A DNA stretch of 64,000 nt from Agrocybe praecox (taxonomy: Eukaryota > Basidiomycota > Agaricomycetes > Agaricales > Agrocybaceae). Below the pieces are notes generated by a model that saw only the letters and a program-made list of their open reading frames with translations, was not told the DNA's origin and did not search any database. The position numbers and the translations under genes were made by a program. Position 1 is the stretch's first letter, and each line of letters begins with the position of its first letter. Below are positions 46,489 to 59,800 of the stretch, piece after piece. Location: contig OZ024840.1 in NCBI GenBank assembly GCA_964017145.1, forward strand, positions 2,666,001 through 2,730,000, given 5' to 3'.

Positions 46489-46498
46489 ATCACGTGAT
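46489..46498 (+). promoter_or_regulatory. E-box palindrome (ATCACGTGAT) upstream of UPS2-like gene
   Basis: A ten-base palindrome around CACGTG lies 199 bp before the ATG at 46697. CACGTG is the core site of bHLH factors such as Cbf1, Pho4, Ino2/4-type and SREBP-like proteins, some of which control phospholipid genes. Binding is inferred. Confidence 0.4.
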
Positions 46499-46696
46499 CA
46501 CTAGCTCCCTTGACCCATGTGATTTATACAAGTCCACTCGGCATCAACCGGACAGTGCCAGTTAGATTATGTAACTCTTTTTTACTCCTCCCTTACTTAC
46601 CGTTACGGTTCTCCATATCGCCTTTTCTCTCTTCTCTCTTACGTTTGGATCTTGTTCTCTCTGTATCATTACTTTCCTCTCACGACAGCCCCAGCA

Positions 46697-47338
46697 ATGC
46701 ATTTCTTTTCTCAGTCCTTTCAATATGAGTGCGTTACATGTATTCCCTCGTTTTAATGCTCTGACGAGCAATTTTCTGCAGGCACCCCTGGTCCCATGTA
46801 ATTATCGGCATGTGGCACAAATATCCTAACTCAAAATGCACACACGTCGTCAGTGTAGACACCATAGACCGCACCATCGACCCAGTAACGGGCATCATTA
46901 GAACTGAAAGAGTGCTGGGCTGCAAACAAAAGGCACCGCTGTGGATCGTAAAGGTACGTTTTGACCATGGATTTCACCCCTGTCCATCTCATAAAGCATC
47001 TCCGATAGTTATTTGGCGGTTCAGAAGATGCTTTCGTCCGAGAAATATCTTTCGTGGATCCAGCTTCCCAAAACGTTACTATCACATCCGTCAACCTTTC
47101 CCTTTCCCAATTCGCTACATGCTACGAGCAAATCCGATATTCTCCCATGTCCCCTACTCGCACATCATTCACACAAACAGCTGAAGTACAAGCTCGTTTG
47201 GCATTATGGCGGTCAGCCGCAGACGGATTAGAAAAATGGCTAGTGCAGCGTTTCGAGCAAAATGCTCAGTTAGGGAAATCCGGTTTCTCCGATGTACTGA
47301 GAAATTTGTGGGAAGAGCGGCATCGAGCCTCTCCGTGA
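46697..47338 (+). CDS. UPS2: PRELI/MSF1-domain phospholipid transfer protein, UPS2/SLMO-like
   Basis: Three exons are joined at 46732/46781 and about 46952/47010. The protein reads MHFFSQSFQYEHPWSHVIIG, then MWHKYPNSKCTHVVSVDTID, RTERVLGCKQKAPLWIVK, GGSEDAFVREISFVDPASQ and NVTITSVNLSLSQFATCYEQ. This is a full PRELI domain of the Ups2/Ups3 (human PRELID3/SLMO) branch, which with Mdm35 carries phosphatidylserine to the inner membrane for PE synthesis. The H-P-W, W-x-K-Y-P-N and V-x-x-V-D-x-I/D-R pattern and lack of the WFPRGI motif separate it from the UPS1-like gene at 5895-6714. It stops at 47338. Confidence 0.87.
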
Positions 47339-47524
47339 TTCCTATTCATTTCTCTTTTTGGATTCACCCTTTTTATGGACCGCCCCTATAGAATGGATCA
47401 TCTAGAGCTACACATACCATATCCTTCTCTTATTTTTTAATAACCCCCCGGTCTTATAACATACCTTTTAAGTATGGTTGTATGTATAACATTGATTTCA
47501 AAAACATAGTAAAACATCGATACA

Positions 47525-49575
47525 TTATTTGGTAAAGACTGATAATATTGTGTGATCAATACTGTCTTAACACCGCATTGAAAAGATACGCACTCGAAAC
47601 GACGTCCTCGTCCATGACTTGATGTTGTAGACTGACTTTCTGCGCATACGGTGAGAACTTACTTGACTTGCCCTGAGAGTAGCAGTCTCCACATCAATAA
47701 AAATCGAAAGGACAGAAACCAAAATATCATACCCTACACAGAACAGAATGTCAATATATGAATTGGTAGAAACAACGAACATACGTACCATATCAATCCG
47801 TAACGGAAATTGGCAGCAAGTGAGCGATGGATCCCATTGCAGACGTCCTATACCAACAGCATGGGTGAACAATTCATCTTAAAAGGCATTATCAGCGAAA
47901 AAAAATATACTTCAATAGTGGCTCCCTTCCTGAGACAAATGGGATCGGACAAGTCTGGATGAGCGCCTCTCTTTTTTGTGTAAATTTTTACAAGCTTGAG
48001 TTCATCCCAAATGCGATCTACCAGGTAATCGAGGCTATAGGAAATGTGAGCCAAGGGTCAAGGCATGATATAAGAAGATCCTTTACTTCAAGTCCATTTC
48101 GCAACTGATGACCACTGTATTGGGTTGCCTTGCAAGCTTATCCACTTGTTCAAGACTAATGGAATCCACTTTGTTATAGACATCTGCGAACGCGGTCAAT
48201 GACTTGAAAATTGTCTTAGGAAAGAAAAATCTAACATAAGCATGGCATATATTTCCTTGTTCCTGGTAGAATATCAGTTTGGATTTGTGAATGAACCACA
48301 GAAAAAGGACACACCAATGAGAACATCAATGAACTCGTCAGTGGTAATCTACCCGTATCTTTTAAGCGGCAATAGATAGCCGACATGGATTTAACTCACA
48401 TCCTCGCGTATCATGATATCGCAGTTGTGCAGTTTGTCTGAATGCATAAAGTCAAGTCAGCAGGGAGAAATAGAACACAAGAAATCATCATACATCCAGC
48501 TAGGATGGTGCGAATCGTTTTCTCGTCTGTCTTGGTCAATTTGACAGTAGTGTTGAAAGTGATCTGTAGAATCTTTTATATGAAAAAGACACTTTGAAAA
48601 CAATGGATGACAGATCTTACACCGCCAGTTGTTTTCCTCTTGAACACGACATCTGGTTTGTTCTTGTTGAGCCGAATCCCGACTGCATCAAGTTCGAGTT
48701 CAAGAAGTCTCTTTTGTTCTTCCGATTTTGTAGCGTCGAGCATTATCAAAATTAGATCTGCCGTCTTCGCAGCTGGACAAATCTCGGCATAAGCAAGAAG
48801 GTCGGTAGAGTAACAATTTGCTCCTTACTTGATACGACTTGTCGGCCTCGGCCTCGACCTTGACTTGCTCCCTCAACAATTCCTGGAAGATCGAGAAGTT
48901 GTATTCTTGCACCCTTGTACTCGATTACTCCAGGGATAGCCTACGGAAAGGGATGAGAAAAGGGAGGTCACGAAATTAGAACTTCGGAAATGTACCGTGA
49001 GTGTCGTGAACTCATATGCAGCAGCTTCTGATGCAGTATGCGTGGCTTTGCTCAATAGAGTAGACTTTAAGGAAGAACATGCAGTGATAGTCAAAGGCAT
49101 GAAAATGATTTCGACGGCATTGGCGTACTTTTCCGACCGAAGGGAATCCAATAAGTGCTACTCTTGCATCGCCTGACTTTTGTACATCGAATCCGGTTCC
49201 AGCAGCTCCCGATTTTGTCGTAGGTTCTAACAGTTGTGCGCGGTATCGAGCAAGTTTCGCTTTGAGAAGACCAAGATGATATTCTGTCGCCTACTTGCAA
49301 AGCTCGATGTGGGTTCCAAGTGATATCATATGGTAGGGCTGTTTACCTTATTCTTCTGAGCTAATTGTCATATATATAAGGTTATATGTTTTCAGAAAAA
49401 AACATGAATAAACTCACTGCGCGCCATCTCCTCTGCATGTCTAGATGATTAGAACTATTGGATCTTCGAGATAATAGGCAGCTGCTGACCCTCTATTTCT
49501 TTGATCTGTATGGCAAATGATCAGTGAGCTACATGCTTGACTGGTGGGGCTTCTCACCTTTTCGATGATACCCAT
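47525..49575 (-). CDS. RBG1: DRG1/RBG1 developmentally regulated GTP-binding protein
   Basis: The start at 49575 gives MGIIEKIKEIEGEMARTQKN, then [20 protein letters not shown], the helical N-terminus of DRG proteins. The G domain has [17 protein letters not shown] (G1), [20 protein letters not shown] (G2), [20 protein letters not shown] (G3). The C-terminal TGS part is [20 protein letters not shown] and continues [35 protein letters not shown]. The last exon (to 47525) adds IFTK after DEDVVS, reached by an intron at 47539-47592. DRG1 works with a DFRP partner (Tma46) on ribosomes. Around fourteen small introns. It converges on UPS2 and diverges from SSK2. Confidence 0.92.
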
Positions 49576-49744
49576 GGTGTAACGAGCGATATGTGGTGGT
49601 GAAGGAAGAAGTTGGATCTGAGCGTCATTTGATTATTTAAATTTGGATTGCCTTATTTGGGACGGGAAAATACGAATGATATATTCATGACCTCACCTTG
49701 AATACGGACTCCTCTCTTACCACATTCTTCCCTTACCTTTCTTC

Positions 49745-52700
49745 ATGATTACCAGGCGACACACCCAGACCCTCTTCCCTCTTCCAGAGAATCACTCATC
49801 TCAAGACGACATCGAAGAGGATGAAGAAGACGAGGAAGACGTCACCTGGGACTCTGTAGCTCCTCGAGCTTACCCTTCTCCACCTACTCAGGCAACAAGT
49901 TCCATGAATTCGACGAGGTCGATCAGATCCTCGAAAACACGATCTTCCTCCACGGGTCTTACTTCGCAAAACATTCCTTCCAGCTCTGCCACTACGCAGT
50001 ACTCAGAGTTATACTCACAATTTGTGAGACGATATCGATCCACAGGGCTTGGGGAAACGACCGAATCAGACGATTTCCGCAATGATCCTGATAGCCACTA
50101 CTTTCAACGAGGGCTAGGACAGTTGAATGATGCAGGAGATAACAGCGACGAAGAAGACATCAGTCATGTTTCCTTTAGTGCCCTGGCTCCCGACGACAAG
50201 ATCTCGAACTTCATACTGGAAGTCGATCCAATACAAGCGGCATCTCAGCAAGAGAAGGAGCGTTTGGAGTGGCAGGCGCTACTGGCCTCGGTCTTGTCTG
50301 GTGATGTGCTGAAATCCGAAAAGACTCGAATAGCAGTTGCCTTGAATTCTTTAGGCGATGAACATACCAATTCGCAACTCACTCTCTTCCTCGCTATTCG
50401 CGCTAAATTTCACGGAAGGACAATAGAAGAGGAGAAGAAGAAGCTCGAAGAGCGACGGCTGCGCACAGTTGACGGCGTAATCAATGAAGTCCTCAATTTC
50501 AGAGTCTCGGAGCCACCTCCAGGTGAAGATCGAATCACAACTGCATTATCAGAGGTCACAACGTTACTTCGTCGGCTCGATATAGTGCATTCTCTATACC
50601 CCAGTTTCAAGGCATTCTATCTTGACAAACCAATAGCTGCCATGGGTCCATTTCAGGCCCGAAATGATACACTCAACACCTGGTTCACTCTCCTTACCAC
50701 TCTCAAACATCACTTCGCCCTTCTCAGAAGGTGGACGGGAAGCGACACACTTGATGTCACCCAACCATTTACCACCAATGAGCTACCCATCACAATGGAC
50801 GCGCCGTCGCGACTGAATTTACATAACATGGAGATTGCGGATGGGACTAGTTTCGTGGAACGCCTCTTGAAGGAAGAATCCATGCAACTCACGTTTGAGA
50901 AGGGGTTTCTAGTAACAGTCCACGCATTCTTGGGATCTGCTCGCGATGCCCAAGTGAACTTATCGTCCTTATTCAAGGAGATGAATCTACCCACACTTGA
51001 GAACGAACTCGTGCCCTTGATATCATTCCCGACAAAGCTTGCTCAAGCTTGTCTACGGTTAAGACTAGATTACGTGCAGAGATTAAGGGACCCGGATGTC
51101 CTCATTATCGATCAAATGACTGAGGATCTCAAGCTCAGCATTGGACTTGCATGTACGCTGAAACGCCAGTACGAAGCTATTCTAGCCCCTGATCCTGACG
51201 GAAATTGGAATCTACCTCAATGTATCAGTGAAGATTACGACTCTACCATCCTGGAAGCTCTGATAACATTCTTCAAGCTACTCCATTGGCAATTGAAGAG
51301 TGGGGCTAAAGGCATTCTCTTCAAAGAGACAGACGTTTTGGAAGCCCAGTGGGCGACATTCAACGACGTCAGTATGACCACACCTGGAGGCTCGTCTCTT
51401 GTTGCAGAGCAGCTATGGTGAGTACTCTTCTCCATTAATCTCAGGCCCGTTTGACCATTGTCAGCTCCCTTACAAACAAGTTGATGGTCCGAGTCACGAA
51501 TTACTTCGACACCCAAGTGCGCGTACCCTCATCCAATGACGGTCCCACCCGTCGAAATTCTAGTCCAGATCAAGAATCTCAAATGAATGGCACGCCTAAA
51601 GCGAAACACGTCCAAGATTTAACTCAGAGAAAGATGACAGACCAGCAGATGATCGGTTGGTACAGCAAGATACTAGAAAGCGTGCGGCTAAGATACCGGA
51701 AACTTCAGCGGTTTGCGAGGTATGACTGTTAATCCCCCTGTGCCGAGATGTGCATGCCTTCACAGCTATATTTCTTAGGGTCCTAACCCAACGGTTCAGT
51801 AACTCGGCCGAATACAGTCTCGATGACGTGCCTTTGGACGAATTTATTTCTTACCTCGTGGCCTCGGACCATTTCCTAGTTTATACCCACTCACTCGAAG
51901 AAGACGGAATCTATATCATTGCTTCACAGTCTTTGTCAGACCGCCCAGATGCAATAAAAAGGATCTTGGATGAAGCTTTCCAGGTCGATGAAGTAGGCGC
52001 CGACGACGATGGAAGCCACATACTCCATCACATGGATTTACGCGGACAAAACCCTGAAGATGTCGGATACCTTCTTGTTTTATCCCCTCAAACGCACTTC
52101 TTGTGGAACGGCGGTGTCATGGTCTTGAGTATACCCAAGGTCCATCTCGACACAAAAGACAACCGTGTTCGCATTATCGCAGATGGTCCACTAAGACGGC
52201 TGAACCTCGCGAAGCAGGTGTTTACGGAATGTTTGGAAACTATTGACGAAGATGGAGCGACGAGCCATGCTCTAAACATGCATTGTCTTGTTGAAAATCA
52301 AGCGCATATTCCTAGCGTCAACCGAGAGCTGCGGAAAATTGCCCGTGCAACGAACAGGTTGGCGGAGTCGATCGTTGATTCCGTCCATCAAGTTAGGAAA
52401 TCTCTGCGCGCAACTAGTGGGGGGCAGGAAGTTCTGGCGAATTGGTATCTTTATGCTTCCGAGCATGGACAACATGCACATCGCTACATGGACCAAACTA
52501 CACTGCCTAAATTCAACAGGTTGTTAATCAAGCTTGCGATATCATGGGTGTCCTTCATCTGCGATGATTGTGATCCTGCAGACCGTAAAACCTTCAAGTG
52601 GGCCGTGAATGCTCTTGAATACACACTGCATCGCACTAAACGCGACATCCTCCACCTTCCCGACGAAGAGTTTGAAATGCTTAGACAAAAGGTCGCGAGT

Positions 52701-54203
52701 TGTATGACGCTACTCATGGGCCATTTTGACATTTTAGGAGCGCGCTCCATCTCTGAAACCAGAAAGGAGAAGGAGAAACTTGTGCAGATGGTCAAAATGC
52801 AGATCACAGATATACAGATGGTTGAAGACGATTTCGCAGACATTTTGCCTGTTCATGAAGACGTTACTTTTGTTGATTCTCAGGCACGCGTGTTCTGGGA
52901 TAAAGTCCACATCGCTCTTCAAGAAGTGGAGGAATCACGGGCTGCTACAGGGCTGAAACATCGAATAATGGGCAAAGTTTTGAATGAAGAAATACCCGAA
53001 GATAGATCATTAACTTTCCTTGCTTCCTCAAGCTCAAACATCTCTGTACGTTGGCAGCAAGGAAAGTTCATCGGTGCTGGTGCTTTTGGTTCGGTTTATC
53101 TTGCCCTCAACCTGGACAACGGCTCGCTCATGGCCGTAAAGGAAATAAAATTTCAAGAGCTTTCCGGGTTGCCTAATCTCTTCTCACAAATTAAAGAAGA
53201 ACTGAGTGTAATGGAAATGCTACACCATCCAAACGTGGTCGAATATTATGGCATCGAAGTTCATAGGGACAAGGTATATATATTTGAAGAATATTGCCAG
53301 GGTGGTAGTTTGGCAGCGCTCTTGGAACTCGGGAGGATCGAAGACGAAGGAATCATCCAAGTGTACACAATGCAGATGTTGGAAGGATTGGTCTATCTGC
53401 ATTCTCGTGGTATAGTCCATCGAGACATTAAACCTGACAGTACGTTTTATTTCATTCGCTAAAATTCCTTGACTCTCATTATTGGGGAAAAGATATTCTT
53501 CTAGATCATGAGGGTGTAATCAAGTTTGTCGATTTTGGCGCTGCGAAGATCCTTGCGAAGAATCAACGTACTATTCAAAAGTCGCGTCGTCCACCTGACA
53601 TATCGAACCTGAATGGTATTGGCGGAAATGTTAACGGGATGGCTGCAATGAGCAACGGGCTCACAGGTACACCCATGTACATGTCTCCTGAAATTATCAA
53701 AAACGATAAACGAGGAAGATATGGGGCGATGGATATATGGTCTTTGGGTTGTGTGGTCTTGGAATTTGCGACGGGCAAGAAGCCTTGGAGCAACCTCGAC
53801 AATGAGTGGTGAGATTATAAATCCACAGAGATTCTATTCAGATTTAAATCTCACATTTACCAGGGCAATCATGTTCCACATTGGTGTAGCTACACAGCAC
53901 CCTCCTTTACCTGAACCTGGCCAACTCAGCGAGCTTGGAATCAACTTCATCAAGCAATGCTTGACGCTTGACCCCATTAGACGACCGTCAGCTTCAGAGT
54001 TAATGGACCACCCGTTCATGCTCGATTTCAAAGAAACATTATTGCAATACGAAGCAGCTGAACTGACAACCGAACAGCAGGTCCTCTCCACCGACCATAA
54101 ATACGACCAAGCTTCGGTGGCAAGGCAAGCAGCTATAGTGCATGAACATGAAGTCGAGATGATGAAGAGTTCTCCTCCCGAGACACCGCTTGAATCAGAG
54201 TAG
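49745..54203 (+). CDS. SSK2: MAP kinase kinase kinase of the HOG pathway, SSK2/Wis4/Win1 type
   Basis: The first exon (49745-51417) is long and opens MITRRHTQTLFPLPENHSSQ, followed by an acidic and Ser-rich region and a helical regulatory part of about 700 residues shared by Ssk2, Ssk22 and Wis4 (LDEFISYLVASDHFLVYTHS in exon 3). The kinase domain begins near 53040 with WQQGKFIGAGAFGSVYLALN, the ATP lysine in MAVKEIKFQEL, HRDIKPDNILLDHEG, the VDFG motif and TGTPMYMSPEIIKNDKRGRY, and WSLGCVVLEFATGKKPWSNL. Introns fall inside KPDN and after LDNEW. It phosphorylates the Pbs2 MAPKK under osmotic stress and is released by the Ssk1 response regulator. The gene appears intact; last stop 54203. Confidence 0.94.
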
Positions 54204-54342
54204 AATACACGAAGGCTGGAACATTTTAATGCCCCATACATGTAGGTTGTAAAATAATACAGATAAAAAGTTCGAAAAGTTCTTGAAAAAAGAATCTAGT
54301 TGCTTCGAGCAGTGTCTAGATAGTATGTAAGAATAGAACAAA

Positions 54343-56665
54343 TCACTCGATAACCCAGCGTTTGTGATTTGCGTGGGAGTTATTGCTGTCAGTACGCGAA
54401 TGTGCGGAGTATTTACTACTTTTGTCGCTGCCACCACTTCTTGTACTGCCAAAGCTATTGCTCCGGGTAATCTGAAGATCAGTCAGATTTCGCTGGAGGA
54501 CCGGTGCAGGGTAAGACAGCCCGGGAATGCTTGTCTCAAAAGGCTCTGCGGACTTGTTAGAGAATCGCGGCCCCAATGTCGATCCAGAGACGAGTGAGTT
54601 GGTGTACCCATCCTCATAGTCGTCATAGGAAGCATACGTTGGAAGGGGCTTCTCTGACGAAGGGAATGGTACTTTCTCAAAGTCACCGTACACCGAGAAA
54701 TCGTCTGCTTCATCCAAAGGTTGTTGTGCATTCACTTCAATGACCCCAAAGTTAGAATATAGATGATAAATGACTCGCATTTAAAACAAAAACTCACAGT
54801 ACCGAGCAAGGCCTTTGCCGAAGTTCAAGCGGCATATGATGCCCAGAACAATGGACATTACCGTCAGGAATACCGAGGCACAGGCCATGATGGAGAAAAA
54901 GGTCCAGGTCGTGAAAGTCCACCGGAAAGTGGTAGAAACGAACATGATGCCCCATCCAGCGAGATATAGAACAGACAGCACCAAGAAAATAACCATGGGC
55001 CATCGGAGCTCGCGTCGAACTGCAAACCAACCCTAGCGGTGATGTTTCAGAATATAAATCATAGAAAGAGGCAACTTGTTAACTTACAGTCATCAACCAA
55101 GGAACCAATAACTTGTGTGTGAATAAGTGTGAGTAATTTGGTCCAATCTATTCCTAAAAATGATAGACTCACAGCTAGCGTGATAAAAGATGTGATTTTG
55201 TACACAGTCAAAAAGGAAGCCAGGTCTCCGATAACACTGTTCAAAAGTTGATCGACCCAAAGAGAGACTGTTACAATCATAAAGAACAAGGAAAGTTGGA
55301 TGGTAATAGAAAGAATAAGGACGAGTTTATAGATTCGGTTGATGGTCAAAGAAGCGCCAACACGTTTGAATGTTTGCCATCCGAACAACTGAACAAGTGA
55401 TGTCAGCTTCCGAAGTGGATCGATGCAGATCACATACCTTGATCAGTCTCCAGGTCAGGAAGCAAGAAATCAACAACGCAATGATATTCAGGACAAGACT
55501 CGGTAACTCTGCCTTGCTTCGTGCCTCCCAATAGTTGGGCAGAAGTGAGACATTATTGCAAGCGCCATGAGTGATAACACGGTTGAAGTTGGCGCGGAAT
55601 TTCGCTGTACTGGTGATTTGGAAAGATGCCCAGGCGGTAGCCATCAAGTGGGTAACGAGGGAGGCAAGGATATGGGGGATAGATTCATTGAGAAGAGCAA
55701 CAATCGACATTCCCAAGACCCAGACCTGGAAGGCTATGAAAACCATATCCTCTCGCTTGGTGTTATCGAGGCTGTGGTCTAGTGAGTACTTCAAGAATTG
55801 GAGGTAGATAGCTTTTGATACGCACAATGAGACTGGCCAGTTGAGAGACCACAGACACTGGTTACTTAGTACAACGTCGCCATCCTCCCCTTGCAGACCG
55901 GACAATGTGACAGAGTGGTTCTGTAGGTCAGGGTTTATTTGTACATCCCTTCGGAAGTGAAACTGAAAACAATTTAGCCGGGTCAACATGATGAGATTAA
56001 AGTAGTACTTACTTTGAAAGGATCTTCTGCAGTTTGATCCTCTTGGTTATCAACATCGTCGCCGAAGGGTGCAACATTCTTGGAGGGAACATTGGTGGAT
56101 TGCGGCGCGACGAAGACTGTAATGGTCTGGGTTTGACGTGCACGCGTTGACGTGCTAGAAGCTGTTGAGACGACAGAGGTCGCAGTCGAAGAGAACGAAG
56201 AGGTGGAAGAAGAAGAAGAAGAAAAGGTGGAAGACGCCTCGGTGCTAGAGCTGGTGATAGCGGCAATATTATTGAGAGGATTCAAAGGAGCATTCCCGTT
56301 GACCGCTGCTTCTGTTCCATTCCACACAACCGGGCAAGAGGAAACATCGACATTCAAGTTGGAAGGAACCCAGCTACACATCCTCAGAATGGGACCGTCG
56401 AGGAATGGAAGACTGTTGTTCGTTGTCTGGGCTTCATTGACAATCCTGGACAACAAACGAGAAGCATCGGCGTTGATAGTGAAAGCCCTGATTTGCAAAG
56501 AAAGTTGGATGATGAAATGTGCCACAGAAAAACAAAAGTAAAGGATGGTAAGTTTTGAAAAGGAAATCCTGTTCCACTGCGGAGATATGAGTGAAAATGA
56601 GGATGTTGAAGGGGTTGAAATAGTACCATAAGTCTGAAAGGCCCAGAGAACTTTCGAATAGCCAT
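54343..56665 (-). CDS. Multi-pass membrane protein of unknown function with Ser/Pro-rich loop and tail
   Basis: I place the start at 56665 (MAIRKFSGPFRLM), joined in phase 0 across an intron at about 56580-56626 to WNRISFSKLTILYFCFSVAH. The first TM is followed by an extracellular-type loop with N-glycosylation sites and a Ser/Thr tract (56150-56240) ending ITVFVAPQSTNVPSKN. Five or more further TMs follow: VFIAFQVWVLGMSIVALL, ASLVTHLMATAWASFQIT, LVLNIIALLISCFLTWRLIK, ITIQLSLFFMIVTVSLWVDQ, VIFLVLSVLYLAGWGIMFVS and CASVFLTVMSIVLGIICRLN. The cytosolic tail is rich in Ser, Tyr, Pro and Asp. I associate this shape with conserved basidiomycete/ascomycete orphan membrane proteins but cannot name it. 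The first exon is the weakest part. Confidence 0.7.
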
Positions 56666-56809
56666 TGAAGGAGGGAAAGCGGGCTCGGACCAGCCGCGTC
56701 GAAGAAGATGAAGGTTGGAAAGAGGAAGTGGTCCAAGCCGGTGAGCAGCCTGAGTTTCCCATTAAGTATCCAAGTTGTCAAGGAATCCATCAATCCATCT
56801 TTATTCAGT

Positions 56810-59800
56810 CTACAATTGATACCATTCTTTACCACTACCGCTATGAACAAACCAATACACTTTTCTTTCTTCTTCTTCGTCAAATGGCATGCTAATCCCA
56901 TCCATTCCAACCCGCACTCCCAAATAACCCGCTTTCAGTAAGTGTTCCAATACCTCATTCACCTCTTGTCGGTCATACACTGCCCGAAGTCTCCACCGTA
57001 TTTCAGCCTACCGGCAAACATATCAATGGAGGAAGAAAATATGCGGCGCTTTGATCTCTTACCTGTGGGATCCCTGGTCTGAAGATAATCAATCCCATTA
57101 CCGCCCGAAGAGCTGCTTGCCAGAAATCAGGTACTCGGACGCCTCGGATGTCGAGCCACCGCCGTGGGAACACATTCACAACAGGCTCTTTTGACACTGC
57201 CAGTGCCCATCTAGAGATAAACTCGGCCGACACAAGTGAGAGGAAATTATATCCTATCCAATATACCTGCGGGATGTTTGCCTCCACCATCTGGTTCACT
57301 ATCTGGCTCATTTCAGATTTCATCATACCCTAGAGAGCCTGTTAGATAAATAAATTCAATCCAATGATAAAAATGCCATGCCATAAGATCTGCTTTCTTG
57401 ATCCCTGCTTCTCTTGTTTTTCGAACAACATCAAGGATCCACTCGGCAGTATCTTGACTTGCTGGATCCAGAGAAGTTCGGAAGTTTGCATAGGCGTCGT
57501 CAAGACAAGCCTTGCAATCCACACAGCCATGTGCTGTCATTAGGCGACAGCAAGCAAAGTTATTTTCAGCATTCAAGCCGTGATCACCTTCCACGCTTGT
57601 CGGTGTCTCTCCTTGCATAGGAATAGGATCACTCGTCTGTGGATAATCTTCAAGGTTGTCTTTGTCTGACCCAAGCCGGTATCGCACTGAAATCACAGTT
57701 TCAATCTGGTCGTCGTCTGTCCGACCATCAATAAGCCTTATCTTGTATGAAAGTATTCACAAAACCTACCTGCTTTTTTGCTGTTCCAGTCGAGGGCCGA
57801 GCGCGCGGCCTGTGGTAGTGAAGTGTCGATATTAAATTCGACCTATAAAAAGTTGTTGACATGATTTCGCATATAAAGAAGAAAAAACATGGCGCTCACC
57901 TTGTCGTCCGACACCAACTCTATTAACGTAGCACAATCGCCATCTGTAGCTGTTAACGGCCACTCATGCCAACTGGTGTCGTTGACATCGATCTCTTCCA
58001 AAAGCGAGATGGCGTCCTGGAATGTGTCACGGGATATGTTACCACTGATAGCATTTTGGTTGCTGGAGACGTGTTAGAAAAATCTCACCCGCAAGTCAAA
58101 TCATGGAAACATACACTTCAGAGATTTTCAGTTGACGACCTGGTTTTTGCTTCAAAGGGTCGCGCTGAGATTTCGACAAGATGCCACGAGAAAGTAAATT
58201 TTTTGTAGCAATGTCAATCGCTTCATTCCCTCTACTTTTTAGCAACGACGAAGCTTGTTCAGGATCGTAAGTTTCCGGAGGACTTCCCATGACCATCTTG
58301 TTATAAGAAGAGTCAATCTTAATATATTTTTGTTGATTCACATAATTCGAGCGTACCTTCACAATTGCTTCAGCAAGAATCATTTTGTCAGTTTCTGGAT
58401 AGTGGACAGAAGGAAACTCTTCTGGACTTCGAGATAAAACTGACTTCTTCAGTTTCTTCTCTCGGCCTTCTTCGATGAGAGCGTTCCACATGAAGTCCCA
58501 ATCCGGTGCTACCTTTTCAGCCTGGACAACCTCAAAGGAAGCTTCGAGCATCCTCACATTCGACGGAAGTGCTGTCGTAGGCGTTTCCTTCGCATGTGCA
58601 AACCCGACTCGTCTGCAAATCAAAGTCAAGAATCAATGCGACGAAACAGAAGGCATTGAAAAGGAGACCAACATTGCATTCTTGTCCACGTGCGCTCGTA
58701 AAAATTCGACGTGCTTTATCAAATCAAAGTTGGAAGCACTTTGGAAATCATCATCTGGGAGAAGAGGCGTTCCTCTATGTTTCAACCAGATGTCATACCA
58801 CGTGTCTTCTAGACGCCGCAGGTACGCCTCATTTCCTGGTGTCTCTTTTATATGAGCCAAACGCTGTCGGACCGTATTACGAGGTACAGAGGGGAAAACT
58901 TGCTCAAAAGCGCCCCAATCGAGCCTAGGTAGATGACGACACCGTGCTCTGATAATAGCAGAAGCATCTCGCGCCAATTCATCGAAATCTGAGTTCCAAT
59001 GGAACCTGTGCCGCCTTACTGGCTTTTTGTTACCATTGGAATCTGTTGTGATAGTGAGAAGCAACATCAAGAGAGAGAAAATAAAAAAGCGCGGTACCTG
59101 TTGGTATTTCCGAGTTATCCTTCTTACGCTTGCGCTTCAATTTTGCCTTAGGTTGTGTTAAAGGGCCTTGTAATTCAATGAGTTCAGAAATTGATGCTTC
59201 CTGGGGGCCAGAAGTGGTTGAAGGTTGGGCAACTGGCCTAGCAGTAATTGACCTTTTAGAATTGATTTTGAGCCCTTTGTTACTAGCCATGTCAGCTTCA
59301 TGCAAAGCCGTCTGTATGTCTTTTTCCCATTTCGATGTATCCTTCACAGAGCCAGACTGGATGAATTGATTTCGGATGCGTTCTATACGCAAAGACGCCG
59401 AGCTCTCCAAATGACCAGGATGGATTCGTTGTAGTAAGGCCGACCACTCTTGTTCCCGTTGAATACGCGCTTCCTCTGCCTTTTTGGCGAGCGATAACTT
59501 TGTCTCAGCAGCGCGCTTCTGACTTTTGTTGACTTTATCTTTTTGTCGTTCAGAGTTTTTAATGAGTTTTTCTCTTGACGACGAAAAATAAGCGTTAATC
59601 ACGTCCCAAGGCGCACTAGTAACCCAACATATTCTTTGCAACTGGTTCAAACGCTCTGTCTCGTCTGAAATCTGAAGTGGCGTTGACATCGAAGAACTGT
59701 CGATAAACTGTTTGAGGTACTGGGTTTGGTGCCACGTGAGGAAATAATCTGACTTCCATGAGACTGCACGTCGTAGAGACCTAGCGGCAGCGAGACTAGC

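Larger units (their letters stand above)
44817..46696. other. Long gene-poor AT-rich region
   Basis: The 1.9 kb here is the longest stretch without a confident gene. Most of it (44920-46439) is a block framed by terminal inverted repeats, described separately. Downstream come a heptamer repeat and the promoter of the UPS2-like gene. The other visible open frames (45161-45388, 45811-46062 and others) have no motif. Confidence 0.7.

Noticed and set aside
55983..56762. N-terminus of the membrane protein from the ATG at 56762
   Set aside because: That frame runs through a clear intron (GTACTATTTC...CCGCAG); the spliced start at 56665 joins cleanly.
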